Below, piece by piece: positions 9,331 through 21,999 of a stretch of DNA of 64,000 nt. Location: contig NC_059476.1 of assembly GCF_018139145.2 (NCBI RefSeq), forward strand, positions 4,091,501 through 4,155,500. The letters are read 5' to 3'. A model generated the notes under the pieces. That model made no database searches. It was not told the origin of the DNA and worked only from the letters and a program-made list of their open reading frames with translations. The first letter of the stretch is position 1; every line of letters starts with the position of its first letter. Source of the DNA: Gymnogyps californianus. Lineage: Eukaryota; Chordata; Aves; Accipitriformes; Cathartidae. A program made the position numbers and the translations under genes.

Positions 9331-12300
9331 TTGGGCACACAAGAAGTGGGAGGGCATAGGAGTCCAAGTCATTGCACATTACCTCTGGGCAAGATGCAGA
9401 GAGGCAGACCAAGTGCCAGAATGACTGTCCTCCCTGTGAGGAAGGGACAGAGGGGACAGGCAGGACGAGTGACCGGCTCTAACCCACACCGGGCAGAAGA
9501 GCCGATCCGAATAGTTGTGGCTTTGGCACCCCGGACATGTCGGAGGGCTCCCTTGGGTGCAAAGTGCTTCTTCACACCAACAAATTCGGTCCAGCGTGGG
9601 CAGCCAAGCACCTTATATCCAAAAAGCAGTGATTTCCATGTCCCACGTGCTCCCAGCTCTTAAGTCACGGCTCCCGAACCTGGTCTAAAAATAATGAGAT
9701 GTGAGTAAATACATGCACTTGGGTTTCCTCGCCTTCTGGTTTTCAAGCCATTTAGTATGCACCCGGGTCACATCTTCATGTTTTTATCCATAGCTGTGAT
9801 GACTAGTCACTTTATGGTTGTTGTTAAAACAAATGCTGAGGTTCTCACATACTCACTTGGCTGGGAGTTGGGGCTTTTAAAGAGCATACCATGGGGCTCA
9901 CAGTAAAATGATGAGAGCAAGCAACTTGCAGTGTAAATTACCTTCCATCTTTTGAGGGCATCTTCGTTAAGCAGAAGGACACAGCGGTGAAAGATATTTA
10001 ATGACAACAAAAAATGTCTTGCCTCAAAGATGCAGTTAACCTTGACAAATAGGTGTGAATCCTCTAAGGAGCAATAAAAGTGCTCACCTATTTTATGTCT
10101 GTCGGTCTGTCGTTTGGATGCTGGTGCTGGTGCATGCTCTATCAATTCTTACAATATTTCCAGTGGCGAGGCCAAGTGGTTTATAAAGTTTTACATGCTG
10201 CCTGTGTGCTGACAGAATTACAGCCGTGGCACCTCTGTTACAGCAGGAGAGGAGTTCCCAATGGCTGCTGGCGAAGCACAGTCTGTGCGAGGCAGGCATA
10301 GGGACCCGCACTGAAACCAGGCTGCCCAGCGTGGGCAGGCAGGCAGCAGGCGCTGCCTGTAATCGGCAGCCAGGGCCACACCGGAGAGCCTGCAGCAGGA
10401 GTGGCATTGCTCTAAAACAAGGTTTAGCGGCTGCTTCCAGGAGCCTCCTCTGCTTCTTCCCCGGTGGGGAACACCTTCTGGATATCTACCTGCAGTTTAA
10501 TAATGCTGAACTCTTTATCCCATCCACAGGGACAACTGCAACTGAGGACAGCAGCCCTTACAGGCACCATGATAAAAAATTAGCACCCCTGGAAAGCCAC
10601 TGTCCATGAGGCTAATCTTCCTTACCATGTTAATTCAGTGATTAACTGCAAAAGTTCCTCTCTCCTCTTATCCTGCTGTGGTGGGGGACATCCCTGACTC
10701 CACGATGCTGCCATTACCTGAGCTGCTCTGTGGTTTGTTCCAGTCAGTGGGGAGGCACTGGGGGAGAGCAATCGGGGACCACCAGCACTTAAGTTAAATT
10801 ATGGTCTCACCGTGCACGTGGTCCCTGCCCTGTGGACCCTGATGATTCAGACACCCTCTGTTGAAAAAAGAATTAAACGTGGGACAGGTATTTGGGGGCC
10901 ATCATGAAGGCTACGTTCAAGCTTGAGTTTGCACTGCACTGAAGATGTACACGTTATGAAGGGAACTTGTTACATTTTCTTTTTAGTCCTTCTGTGCTTT
11001 TTTCCCACAAAAAGTCCTTACCAGCTCTTGTTTCATTTAGAAATATGGAAAATACCCACCTGTAAATATCCATGGTGGAAATGACACCGCTTTGAGAGGG
11101 CTCTCAATGCTGCTTCACAAGATAGGCCACAACATCGTACATGGTCTCTTGCAGGCTAGGGGCAAATACCTACTAAGAATCCTGAAATCTTTGCCATCTG
11201 CTTGGACTAACACACCCCATCTAAGTGGGACTAGGAATGAGCAATGTAAGTGGCAGCAACAGTGGAAATTCAGATTGCACTGAGAGACAGGGCTGGGGGC
11301 AGTTAGGGTACAAGAAAAGACCAAGCTAAGAGTCCCCGCATGGAGCACTGCTATTCTTCAGCATCCAGGGGATGGCCTGGGTACCCCGAGTTTTCAGCTC
11401 CTGCTATCACAGCTGTTTCAAAGGTCTAGCAAGCCTGCAGGTTTGCTTCCTGATGCCTTTACCTCTTTGCATTTACAAAAGAAATGTAGTTCAAACCGTG
11501 CTAAAAGCTTTTGGCCACACCAGGCTTGAACTTGACAGTCCCCCTGGCCACCAGTCTCCTGAAGGAGGCAGCCAGCAGCACCAGTGTAATTACACCCTTT
11601 CAAGCTGCGATTGAACTCATCAAAGCCAAAGCTGAAACACCCTCTCTGTCCTTCCCAGGACCGTTAAGCAATGGAGAGTCTTCTCTCATGGCAGGTTTAT
11701 TTAGCACACCTTAAGAGACGTTTCAGATTTACTCACGTATCCCAGCTTTGTACTGCAGGTTGCAGGTAGCCAACTTGGTTAACACATTAATTCTTCCAGA
11801 GCTGAACAAACCCTTCTTGCCTCTCAGGTCCTCTCACTCTGGCTTCTGCAGGGGCATCTCCGTGTGTTGAATGGAAACAGTGGGTGACTTAAGTTGTTAG
11901 CTTAGTTTTTGTCTAATTGTTTACCTTTTGGCTTGACACAGCAGTCCTAATGCTTCTCTGGCCACACGTCCGTCTTGCTAATGCCCTTTCTGTGACTGAT
12001 CGTCCACTGCGGAGCTCCTGAGATGCGGCGAGAGGTGGGAAGGAGCTTGCCTTTCAATTGCCGCAACATGTTGCTTAATGGTATTTACTTAGTTTCGGCT
12101 TGAAATCTTATTCTTCTCTTGCTTATTGTCATTACTCCCAGCAGTTTGTTTCACCTCTTATCTTGCTAACATGAAGTTTGAATAAAGCCTCTTAAGAAAC
12201 AGCCCAAGTATGTGATAAATAGCAGCCGTAGGAGGCCACAGCCAAGTACTTTCAATTCTTGCCTTTTCTATTTTCTATTGTTTGTACTTAAGGATACGTT

Positions 12301-12465
12301 TTAGACTTCACGGGCCAAATTCATCCTATTCAAATGAAGTTACCTCAGAGACACGCTTGGCTCTGTTGCTTTAAAAAAATAGATAATCCCAAACAGCAGG
12401 ATAATTTTATGACCACTAATTACATTTGTTGCTATGCAAGCTAAGATAATGATAAGAGTAATCGT
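9331..12465. other. Noncoding stretch, partly GC-richer
   Basis: No exon is recognised. The part at 10200-10460 is locally GC-rich and contains the hairpin pair at 10322-10359. Open frames here (for example 9256-9663 plus and 10226-10609 plus) overlap similar frames on the opposite strand and show no domain. Confidence 0.55.
10322..10359. repeat. Two adjacent GC-rich hairpins
   Basis: CTGCCCA (10322-10328) pairs with TGGGCAG (10332-10338) around a 3-nt loop. One base further on, CAGGCAGC (10340-10347) pairs with GCTGCCTG (10352-10359) around AGGC. Both stems are perfect. The local GGCAG words are repetitive, which makes such pairing easier by chance. Confidence 0.85.
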
Positions 12466-12680
12466 ATCTCATGCTTCAGGGCATACGCTCATCACCTGTG
12501 GACGTCAGGAAGGAATTTTTCTCCCCATGTACAGAACTGTTCAATTAACTAGATATATTGTGGTGGTTTTGTTTTCTTTCTGTTTTCTTCCTCTGAAGCA
12601 TCATCTATTAGCTGCAGCCGGAATAGGTATACCAGATTAGATTAACTGACAGTCTGATCCAATGTGGGTATTCCTAAATC
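12466..12680 (+). mobile_element. Old CR1-type LINE, 3' end
   Basis: The stretch follows, in order, remembered 3'-UTR text of an old sauropsid CR1 family: a GCTTCAGGGCAT start, GTCAGGAAGGAATTTTTC at about 12505-12522, CTTCCTCTGAAGCATCA at about 12588-12604, and AGATTAGATT...GTCTGATCCA...GG.ATTCCTA at about 12635-12676. Divergence is high and no reading frame is expected in this part. The plus orientation is given by the GATCCAGTATGG-like terminus lying on the right. The 5' side is truncated, as usual for LINEs. Confidence 0.8.
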
Positions 12681-15040
12681 CCCATACTGGAAAGTAAAAT
12701 CAGCTGAGGAAAAAGAATATGTAATCTTTTGCAATTTGGAAACAGATTGTTTTTTAAATGCCTGAATATCCTGCCTGTAACCAAAGTTGAGAATGCAGCA
12801 GCGCTGAGCTTTGAGCTACCTCGTCACATAAAAACCAGCGCTGCGAGTGTCTCAGTTTGAGGAAACTTGGAGCATTGCTCTTCTCTTTTGACTCTGCAAG
12901 TAGCATCTGCATTCGAGCACCACTGGGTCCTACGGATTATGTTTGTGGCTACCCGTCACGTTGCATTAGAATAGCCAGCCTCAGCCAGAAAAGCAATTGA
13001 AAGGCATTGGAAATCTGCCTCGCTGCCCACATCCAGGGAATAAGCTCTCTGATAATCCTAATAGAGAAGATCAAATTTGCCAAGAAAATAGAAGAGATTG
13101 TTTGTATTTTGCTTCATTCTCCTCAACTATCTTTCTGCTCTTCACAAGACTTAATCAACAGCTAATAAACCTCAGCTTCTCGGTGCACAACAGAGTATTG
13201 TCTTTCTAGTACTTGTGTTGGGACTGGGATTTATCTGTTATTGACTTCATCCCTTTCCTATCCTTGCCTTTTGTTTGGTCCCCATTCCCCTTTTCTCACT
13301 AGCGCTTGCTTTATTTTTATCTCTAGTAAAGCAGGTCTGCCATTTAATTAGCAGATTGGCCTCTACCTGAAGCCAAATGAAATGTAATCTCCTGTCGACC
13401 TGCATGCAAGGTAGAAATTCCGTGTCTGAAAGATTTCAACATTTGTCTTTGCTCATTTCTGGACAAAATCAGAAATCTTCCAGGTTTATTGCTGGGAGAA
13501 AATTCTGAAAACAAAATGGTTTGGATTTATCAAAACTTGTTGGGCCTTTGTTTTATTTAATAAACCAGCCAAAAGGAAGCCATTTCACAGCAAAACAGTA
13601 GCAACTCTGCGTGAATTCCACTGGCCTGGGGTAGTGAAAAACTTAGTAGTGTCATATTCAGATGCAGCTTTTGATGGTAGATGAGAAGATGAACTCCTCA
13701 AAAATTAAACCAGATCTGCCCTTTGCTATTAGGCTAGTGCGCTGTGCAAAAACCCTCCTGAGCTGAGCGGCTGGGAGGAGCGGGGCAATGCCGCAATCGC
13801 TCGGGAGCAGTCGCCTTCCCGACTCTGGCAGCAATCGGGGTGAATCATGAGATAAGGCTATTCTTAACATCTATACACACCTGTGTTATTAACTGTTCAT
13901 AAAACTATACAGCCCATTTAAAACATCCAGCTACAGTTATTGAATTCTCTTGACTTGTACAATAAAAACGAGATGGGAGAGGATGTCAAACGATTCCCCA
14001 GGAGTCAACCCCACAAATACCTATCTCGGAGGGTGCCTGAGCTCCTGTGGTGCTCAGCATCACTGAGCATTGAACCAACATCACCTGAATAAGCCCTCTT
14101 GATTCATTTCGAGAAGAAAGGTGTCATATCATAATCAAATAGCAGAGGTCAGTGTAAGCAGTGACAGCTTATTTTCATTGCTGAGCCTGCACTGCACAAA
14201 CACCTATCTGTCAGCGTTCGACTGGTTTAGTTCCAGGCAAAATGACTTGCTTGCTATCCAATCTGGCGTGCTGGCAGTGCGGGAATGCAAACAGCCAGTC
14301 CTTTGTGTTCACCTGCAGCTTTATTCCCTTCATCGATAATTGCTAAAAAGACAAGTGAAATTTTTCATACATTGATTCTGGAATTATATCACAGCAGTGC
14401 TTTTGTTTGATCAAAATTGCTAAATATTTTCTGTGACTTGGAACAGCATAAAAATTACAGTCTTGAAAATCAGACATATGCCTCATCCTAACTTGAGAAA
14501 TTCCAAAAGCTACTTGTGAGACAAGCCATGCTCACCATATTCCTTGCAAGTTGTCCAAAAACGGTTGACCAACCTATTCTGATTCCATCAAAAGCAATGG
14601 CAAAATGCTCAGTGCAGTTGGGAACATACCGCTGCAATGCAAAATTCTCCTTAGCGGAGACTTCCAGATCCAAACACTTGCACAAAGCAGAGAGACCATT
14701 CGAATGCATTAACAAGACCGAGCACGGACCTATCAGTTTTATCTTTAGATGCTCAGTGTCATAAACACTGCTGTTCCCAGGGGCTTTGGCATGGGAAGAT
14801 GCCATCAGTCCTACCTCTAACAGAAGTCTGCTGAAGCTGAGGCTAGTTGGTACTGACGGGGAGTACACAGCATTTTGCAGGTTGGCTCCAAGCGTTAAGT
14901 TGCCCGTTTCTTTGGGTTTTTCTCCAAGCTCAAAAACATAGGAGCTCCACACAGTTCCCTTTACCTTTTACAAGAATTCAGATCCAAAACTTTGTATCTG
15001 GCCCAGCTCTAGTTGTTAAGAGAGCATTGCAAGTAGAGAG
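12681..15040. other. Noncoding stretch, no gene recognised
   Basis: AT-leaning unique-looking DNA. The minus-strand frame 14488-14952 (154 codons) opens with GTG and resembles no family I know. No repeat was identified by eye. Confidence 0.55.
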
Positions 15041-15660
15041 TGGGGAGTTAGTTGTGGCGCGCACAGAAAGAGAAATGATTAGGAGGACAATGAGGAAAGA
15101 AGAGTAAATATGGAGCTGGAAAAACGGTGACACAAAAGAAAATTAAGTTACCTCTGCAACAAGAGACAAACCAGGAAGGACTTCAAGGAAGTGGAAGTTC
15201 TCATGGTCAGAATAACAGAAGTCAACTTCAGCAGGAGAATTTAAGCAAGATTTCAGAAGAGGGATAGATGGAAAGTAAAGAGGAGAAAGACAGTTCATGG
15301 GCTTTGGCTTCAAAGGGCAAGGGAAAAGGACGGATTTAGCACTAGAAAGAGGGAAAAAAAATAACCAAGTGGGAGAGCCTAAGTGCAGGGAGAGCGAAGA
15401 GTCAGGACTAAGGCAACACTGAAGTTACAAGTCTGTGAAGTGGAAAGTTTAGTGAAGTTATCAGCTCTGACAAAGAAAGTGTTAGGAGGGAGGAAAACAG
15501 CTTTGTTCCAGAGAAACCAAATCTGAGATAACAGCAAGACATTTAGGAGGAAAAGAGAGCTGAGGGAGAGAGCTGGAGACGACAGAGGAAAGAAGGAATA
15601 AATTGGGCGACACAGAAAGAGGCCTTGGGCTCGTTAGCATTAAACCCCTGACTTCTTGGG
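15041..15660 (+). other. Purine-rich tract
   Basis: The plus strand is strongly A/G-biased. For example, 50 of the 60 bases at 15541-15600 are purines. The bias runs for about 600 bp with GAGGAAAG-like words but no fixed period. It may be a decayed purine-rich repeat or a neutral skewed segment. Confidence 0.7.
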
Positions 15661-16734
15661 AGTGTTCGCACTGAAGTAGTGACTGCATCCTTTTATTTTA
15701 TTTCACTTGGTGACCAAGAGCAAAGACAGAAAGAGAGATAAGGCTTAAAACTAAAAGGAATCCTGTTCGGCTTGTCAAGTTTCCTTCTCAGACACCCAGA
15801 AGCCAGCAAAAAGCAGTAACACCACTGGATTGTGCAGGGGAGGCGGCTCAAGCAAAATAAAAAACAATCTGTTTGCATGTGGCAACAAACAAATATCTTA
15901 ACAGCAGCTGGGAAAATCAATTCTCTTCTTCTTATACATGGGAAGTGACGGTCCCCAGATTGAGACACCGCTACAGAGGCTGACGTGCTAAACAGCAATT
16001 GTTCGGTACTGGGTTCCTGCATACACCCACATATATTACATTCTGATGTTTAATGTTCACAAACCATTAGATACATGTATATTTATGGTTTGATAATCAG
16101 CTGTCATTAACAGATGAGTAAACAACATAATGTTCATATTTAGGAGGAATATGCAAACTAACGAGAAACTGCCAACTCCTAAGAACATTTATTTTCTCTA
16201 CACTTAATGGGGGGAAAGGAGGAGGAAATACTCTGTAAATTAATTATGGGATATTGGCAATGCCTCCACTACTGTACAACTGTAATTATCTCATCTCAGT
16301 GCGTGGGACTGTAGTCATGCACCCCCAGCTATTCACATCCATGGGAGTTAAGAATATACCCATCAGTGTACATTTCCAAAGTTAAATCATTTTTACTGTC
16401 TCTTTGAACTCAGAAGAGCAGAGGAATCATAATCTTTTCAACTGCTGTTGTGCCAAGCTGGTGAGGCCTTCTGCCCTACTCCCTTCTTGTAAATCAAACG
16501 TGTTTCAGACTTCAGGAGAGGGTGGAAACTTCTCCCCATGGGAAATGCCAGTTTCAGTAGGGCTGCTTGACTTGAATGGGGTTTTCATGCAGTTTTGCAG
16601 ACCTCCCCTATTTTCTTACAGATTTGCTGTTATCCATCAACTATGAGCAGAGAAAACCATGAAAACACATTCTCGGCCCCTCCGCAAATGTCCCTGAGAT
16701 GACTATGGTCCAATGTAGTTGTCACTCCCTGGTA
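15661..16734. other. Noncoding stretch, no gene recognised
   Basis: Ordinary AT-rich DNA after the purine tract. No repeat, exon or RNA gene was identified. The flank of a MIR-like fossil begins at about 16735. Confidence 0.55.
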
Positions 16735-17050
16735 ATATCTTTAATAATCCCTGACAGTGCTTTTCATCCAAAGATACTTTATGAAAGATATCCGTATCCT
16801 ATTTTTATGGATGAGGGAAACTGAGGAAGAAAGCAGGATGGGATTTACCCAGGGATGAGGCAAAAGAAGTAGAGAATTATAAGGAAAGGTCAAGTCTGGA
16901 GAGAATGAACCTGCAACCATGAGAAGACACTTCACTGGACATCACTGAGAGAGCTGGAAGAAATAAAAAGGCGTCCAGCTAGGGATGCGGCTGGGAACGG
17001 CATCCAGTCTTCTGCCTGTCATCTCCCCACTCTCTTACCAGTTAGGCCAT
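16735..17050 (-). mobile_element. MIR-like ancient SINE
   Basis: The order of motifs matches an antisense MIR-type element: a GTGCTTTTCATC block near 16757-16768, GGATGAGGGAAACTGAGG at about 16808-16825, a later CTGGGAACGGCATCCAGTC block at about 16991-17009, and a CTCTTACCAGTTAGGCCATG end near 17031-17050. The middle is interrupted or heavily diverged. Edges are approximate and were judged by eye. Confidence 0.6.
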
Positions 17051-18569
17051 GTACTTGCAAAATGGTACATGTATTTATAATGCATATGGATATTTGACAA
17101 ATAGCAGATTAACATTAACAGTAGTTTCCTGGACAATGTAACCAACTTTCCCCTTAGCTGATTCTTCCCCTGCCTTATAAAATTAGAACATTTTGCAATC
17201 CATTTTGTAGATGAAAACAGATCATGTACAGATGCAACAACTTGGCATGTTATCACACCAGCGTTTTCAGCACGGGATAGGAGAGCCTCTCCAGCTGCTA
17301 AGTATCATTCCCTTCAGCAGAACCAAATTCACTAATCTGGTGCTTCCTCCTGCCCGTAGCCAGGCTTATTGGGGAGGATTATCTCGTTGTCCAGGGGTAA
17401 TTTTCTCAAATAAATGGGTCAAAGCCTGTGCTGGCTCCCCTCCTGCAGCCCTGCTGAGTTCAATGGCTTTGCTCAGAGCACAGACTGGTTCCTCATTTCC
17501 ATCTAGATCCTTGGGCCGTGGCTGAATAACTAGAAGTGGCAGGTGAAGCCGAAGGTTTTGGCTTTGTTTTTTGTAAAGAAGAGATGAGTGCAGCAGAACA
17601 ACATATGGTACACTGCTTGGCTAAAAATGATTTAGTGGGATACTATTGCTTCATTTCTGTCTCTCTGCAACCACATACACTAATGTAGTGGTGTAACTAT
17701 TAATCTAATAAACTGCTAATATTTATTATTAATTGAACCATTTAATCTAACAGTGGGTTAGGGGAAGGCAAATGTAGGACTTAATGACTCTGCTGATTGG
17801 TATAAATTTTAACAGTGAGCACAAGCTGTATAATATAAATTGTGTTCCTGCTGCTGATAAATACCTTGTAACTGGAAGAAACTGTGCTCAAGCAAAACTT
17901 GCACTGCCTATCAAGAGATATTTTGTTGTTGTTGTTTTAGTAAACACTGTAGGACTTAACTCCAAAAGATGAGGTCACTGTTTATCACCAGTGGTTTATT
18001 ATACTAACGGCAAAGAACGCAGTTATTAGTAATATCTGCTTAACATTAGAGGCCATCTTACATCCAAAACAGACTCCTGAATGGATGGTATAGTGCTGCT
18101 GTGAGAAACTGAAGTGCAGTATAACAAACCATAATTATCTTGCACTTCTAACCAAATCCCCTGTGTTGTCTGCAAATCCATCATTGCCAGGGCTATCTCT
18201 AGCCCACCCACTGTTGCAAACAGCTCCAAATTCCTAGTTTTCTATAACTGGAAGCCAGCACGCACCCACATCTTATGATAGACAAATATCTGCTTAGTGC
18301 TAAATCTTGTTTCCCAGACACTGATGCATGGGAGTTTAGGAATATTTTGATTTGGACTGGAGAGATGCTTCAGCTCTGTTACCTTTCAAGCCTTTGTAGT
18401 CAGAAGCAATGTCTGTATCCTGCGGGGAAATTAATGGAAAAGCCCAAACTTCCTAATGGGGTGTATCTTGCTTTAAGCTCTTGGAGGACCTGAGATCTTA
18501 GACTTTATCATTGTGACATTATGGGCTTTAGACAAGCTATTTTTAGAGGTTTCTTTAAAATTTGATCAG

Positions 18570-18609
18570 TTATAATTTTCCCTTTATGGTTATAATTTTC
18601 CCTTTTGTA
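18570..18609. repeat. 20-bp tandem duplication
   Basis: TTATAATTTTCCCTTTATGG is followed at once by a second copy that differs only in its last few bases. Two units are present. Confidence 0.85.
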
Positions 18610-19139
18610 TGAGCTCTATAGCTAATACAATAACTCTTGGAAACATGGCAGCACCCTTTCTAAGTGGGGGGCTATGAAAAATACTCCTAATTAAAAATAT
18701 TCTTTCAAACATTTGCAAATTAATTTTTGATTATTTTTTTTTTATCTATACATAGGACACATGGTGATGTTATGTGGCTCACAGGCATTTGATCTTGCAT
18801 AAGTTATTGCAGCAGTTCCAGACTTCATGCTGAGAAAATGCTGATGCCACCTTCCAGGTCTGATGAAAATCAAGGGCATGTTGTCATTCTTGGCTATCCT
18901 ACCTTAGGCCTCCATGGGGCTTGATGTTAGCAGAAAGAGTTTGGTTCAGTCTACGTCTTGTAGCGCCAGCAGAGACCAAAGCATGGAGGTCATCTTCCAT
19001 TTTGTGTGTGTCCCCTCCCCTAATTTGCTCTCCATTTTCTACAGCTGAAGGAAACATGCCCTGTGCTTCTGCTGTGAAAGCAAGGATGTGTTAAAGAAAC
19101 TAGAAACCTATCTTCCCCTATCTATCTAGGAAATCTATC

Positions 19140-19153
19140 TTTTTTTTTTTTTT
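19140..19153. repeat. Poly-T tract (14)
   Basis: Fourteen consecutive T. No element body is recognisable on either side that would make it a poly(A) tail. Confidence 0.9.
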
Positions 19154-21999
19154 CATCTACTTCTCAGAAGTGAGCTGGGAGAAAAGCTGTTTCTTACCCT
19201 TATGGCCTCTGGAGGTCAAGGGAAGAGAGAAATGGAAGAAACAAAAAGCTGAGGGATGAATTAGAAGAAAAGAAAGAATTGGTGGAAAGATTAAAGCAGG
19301 GTGGAAAGAAAGGAGGAGAACCTCTCCAAGAAAGAGATGACCTCATGGCTTGCTTACCTCTTTGAGATATAAACATGCTAGGAGTTTTGGCAGAAGTCCC
19401 TTTATAAACTTGCCTTGGTTAGGAGCTCTCTTGATCTAGCTGCAGTATGGGCACGTCACCCTACTGACACAGCTACGCTGCCTCGCATTTCCCACTGTTA
19501 ACCCACACCTTCTGCCCTTCACACTCCCAAATTAGCTGAATCTGGAAGAAAATGCAGCTGAGAGAGTCCAAGGCAATGGAAAAAGTGAAGGGAAGGAGTT
19601 CAGCAAAAGGACAGACACACTAGAAAGACAATGCAGAGAGAGAACTAAAGCAGAGGAAACCCCGATATAAAAAAATTATCAGGATTTGAATATGGAGATT
19701 TGAAAAAGGAAAGACTCAGCAAAGTGTCCTCAGTTCCAAGTAGCAGCTGTCAAATCGCTTTTTCTGAGCGATCTTCAGAAAAAGACAAGGGTGTGCAACG
19801 CGTTAGTGAAGGTGTCGGCGTTCAGCCGGCACGAATGCTTCAAGTTGAAGTGACTGCTGCTTTGGCACAAAACCCAGGCTCTCCCCTCATCTGCATTGTA
19901 CTTCTGAAAGTTAATAATGAGCGTGACTCAATGCTCACCAAAATCAGTGCAGAGAACCTCCCTCGCTTAGCTAGGGGTTGAGTCCTGCCACGAAGACCAG
20001 TTCCCTGATGCAGAGGGAAGCAGCTCTGAGGGCGAAGTCTCTCACCTGGGAAAGTCTGAACTACAAACCAGTTTTAGGAACCGGTGGCGAGGGAAACCAC
20101 AGCTCTTGGCTGGCCCAACGCAATAAAGAAGCTCAGCACTTGCTGCTAGCAATTTTGCTAAACGCAGATGTAATTTTTCAGGCGTATAGGTCAGAGCCTG
20201 CGTCTCCTTCACCCATAGAAATTGCAAAAGTCTCCTGACATCCATGGAAACACGCTGGTTTACACCATGGCTCCCTCTTAACCAGTTTTCTTCTTCCTTT
20301 TCTTAGTGCTGGTTGGTATTTTACAGGTGTTTTCTTGCTCCTGATGCTCATTTAGGTTGCCAGGTTGTTTCAGCTTTCGGTTATTCTCCTGCCCAGCAAC
20401 AGAATGGGGCTGTAAAAATTTACTTTCTTGTTTATATCCACTCAGCAATTTTTAAAAAGTGGGAAAAACCATAAGCAAAGAAGCAATGCTTGCATTTAAT
20501 AGTTAAGCATAAAAGTCATTCTTAAACAATATTTTTATTTCACTTTTAATGAGAGACCAGAAATACCACTACTGGGTTTTTAAGGCCCATAAGGTGTTAG
20601 TACTCTTGTTATCTCTGATGTTCATGGTCTCTCGCACACCATTTGTGCTGGACATTATTTTTGACAATGCAGTATGGCAAATGCCTGGACTGGGATTCCT
20701 TGGAATGAATAAAAGATTTATAGTGGAAATTCTACAAGTAATATCTTGTTATAATACATTTTTGTGCTAACTGCAAGTGACAAGTGATTGCTCAAACTTG
20801 TTCCTGCAGCTACCAGGTTTTCCTCTTTAATCCTATATTAGTTCTACAGAAAAAAATACGAACTACAAGGAGAGCTGTCTTTTCATTTATTTTATCTTGC
20901 CTCTATAGGAATATTTTCATGGTAAATTCAATATACTTTGTCCGAAATGTAAATGGAATGTTCAATATATTTTTAACTCAAGCACTGTTTAAACATTAAA
21001 ATCCTCTTTTGCAAATGCCATTGTGATAGAGGTTCAAGACTTTGCAGGGGCTTAATAACTTAGTGGGAGGAAAAGAGGCCAGTTTTCATAGTTAAGACTT
21101 GGTTTTAGAGGCTTCACTTCCTTGCTCTGCTGCAGGGTTCCCACGGGACCGGGGCTAAGTTGCTGATTTCTGTGTGCGTCATTTCCCCGTCCACGAACTG
21201 GACACGGCGTGCAATGGGTGCTCTGCAGTCTACGGGCAGGGAAACAAAGGGAAACGTTAAAAAAGACGAGACACAGTTAGGAGAACTGCAGGTGGGCATT
21301 GAGGCAAATCATAGAGGGGATGGTGCTATCATAAAATAATTTGAAATCTTTTTTGTCTGTAATGTGACAACCATATTTTGGGGTCATGAACGTAGAGCTT
21401 GGGAGCTTTTGTGTATATTAGTTCCACTATCATCTACGTGAAGTAACGAGGCACCATTTGGGCTGTGAATTAAAAAAAAAAAATCTTTAAATGAATTAGG
21501 AAAACCACAATGAAGTTTGAGACTGGTGATATGGTGATGTGTCACTGCAGATTGCGGTATATTCGTATTTGCAGTGCAAAACAGAAAAGGTTGTTGTACA
21601 CAAACAATGGAGACATACTGCCTCAGCGTACCAAAGGGCAATATTTCACTTTGAGTAAAGGTTACTACCAAATATTTCCAAGGAATGTACAAGAACCTCC
21701 TCAAGTGTCAATTAACAGCAAACTCTGTCCAAACTAAATTTTCATCCCGAGTCCAAGGCTGTTTTGGCAGTTTATGTCCTGAAGGTTGAATATGCATCCC
21801 CTCCATCCCTTTTTCCACTCTAATCTAAACACAGGATGTTATCTTTATTACGTCTTTTCAAAACTTGCACAGGATTTTATTTAGCTTCTGTATGAGAAAA
21901 AAAATGAGAGGAAGAGAGAAACTGGCTCAGGTTTTTGGGGAGTAAAAACAAACTGGAGGAGCGCTTAGGGAAAAGATGTAAAATGGTCTCAGGTGATGT

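Larger units (their letters stand above)
17051..21999. other. Noncoding stretch with simple repeats
   Basis: No gene is recognised. It holds a 20-bp tandem duplication (18570-18609), T tracts (18734-18743, 19140-19153), a short purine-rich segment (about 19190-19330) and an A tract near 21472-21483. Open frames are all under 110 codons. Confidence 0.55.

Noticed and set aside
14488..14952. 154-codon minus frame
   Set aside because: GTG start and no recognisable motif.
17181..17230. CATTTTGTAGATGAAAACAG resembling a MIR core
   Set aside because: A single short block without the expected neighbours. It may be a trace of the element ending at 17050, but this is not supportable.
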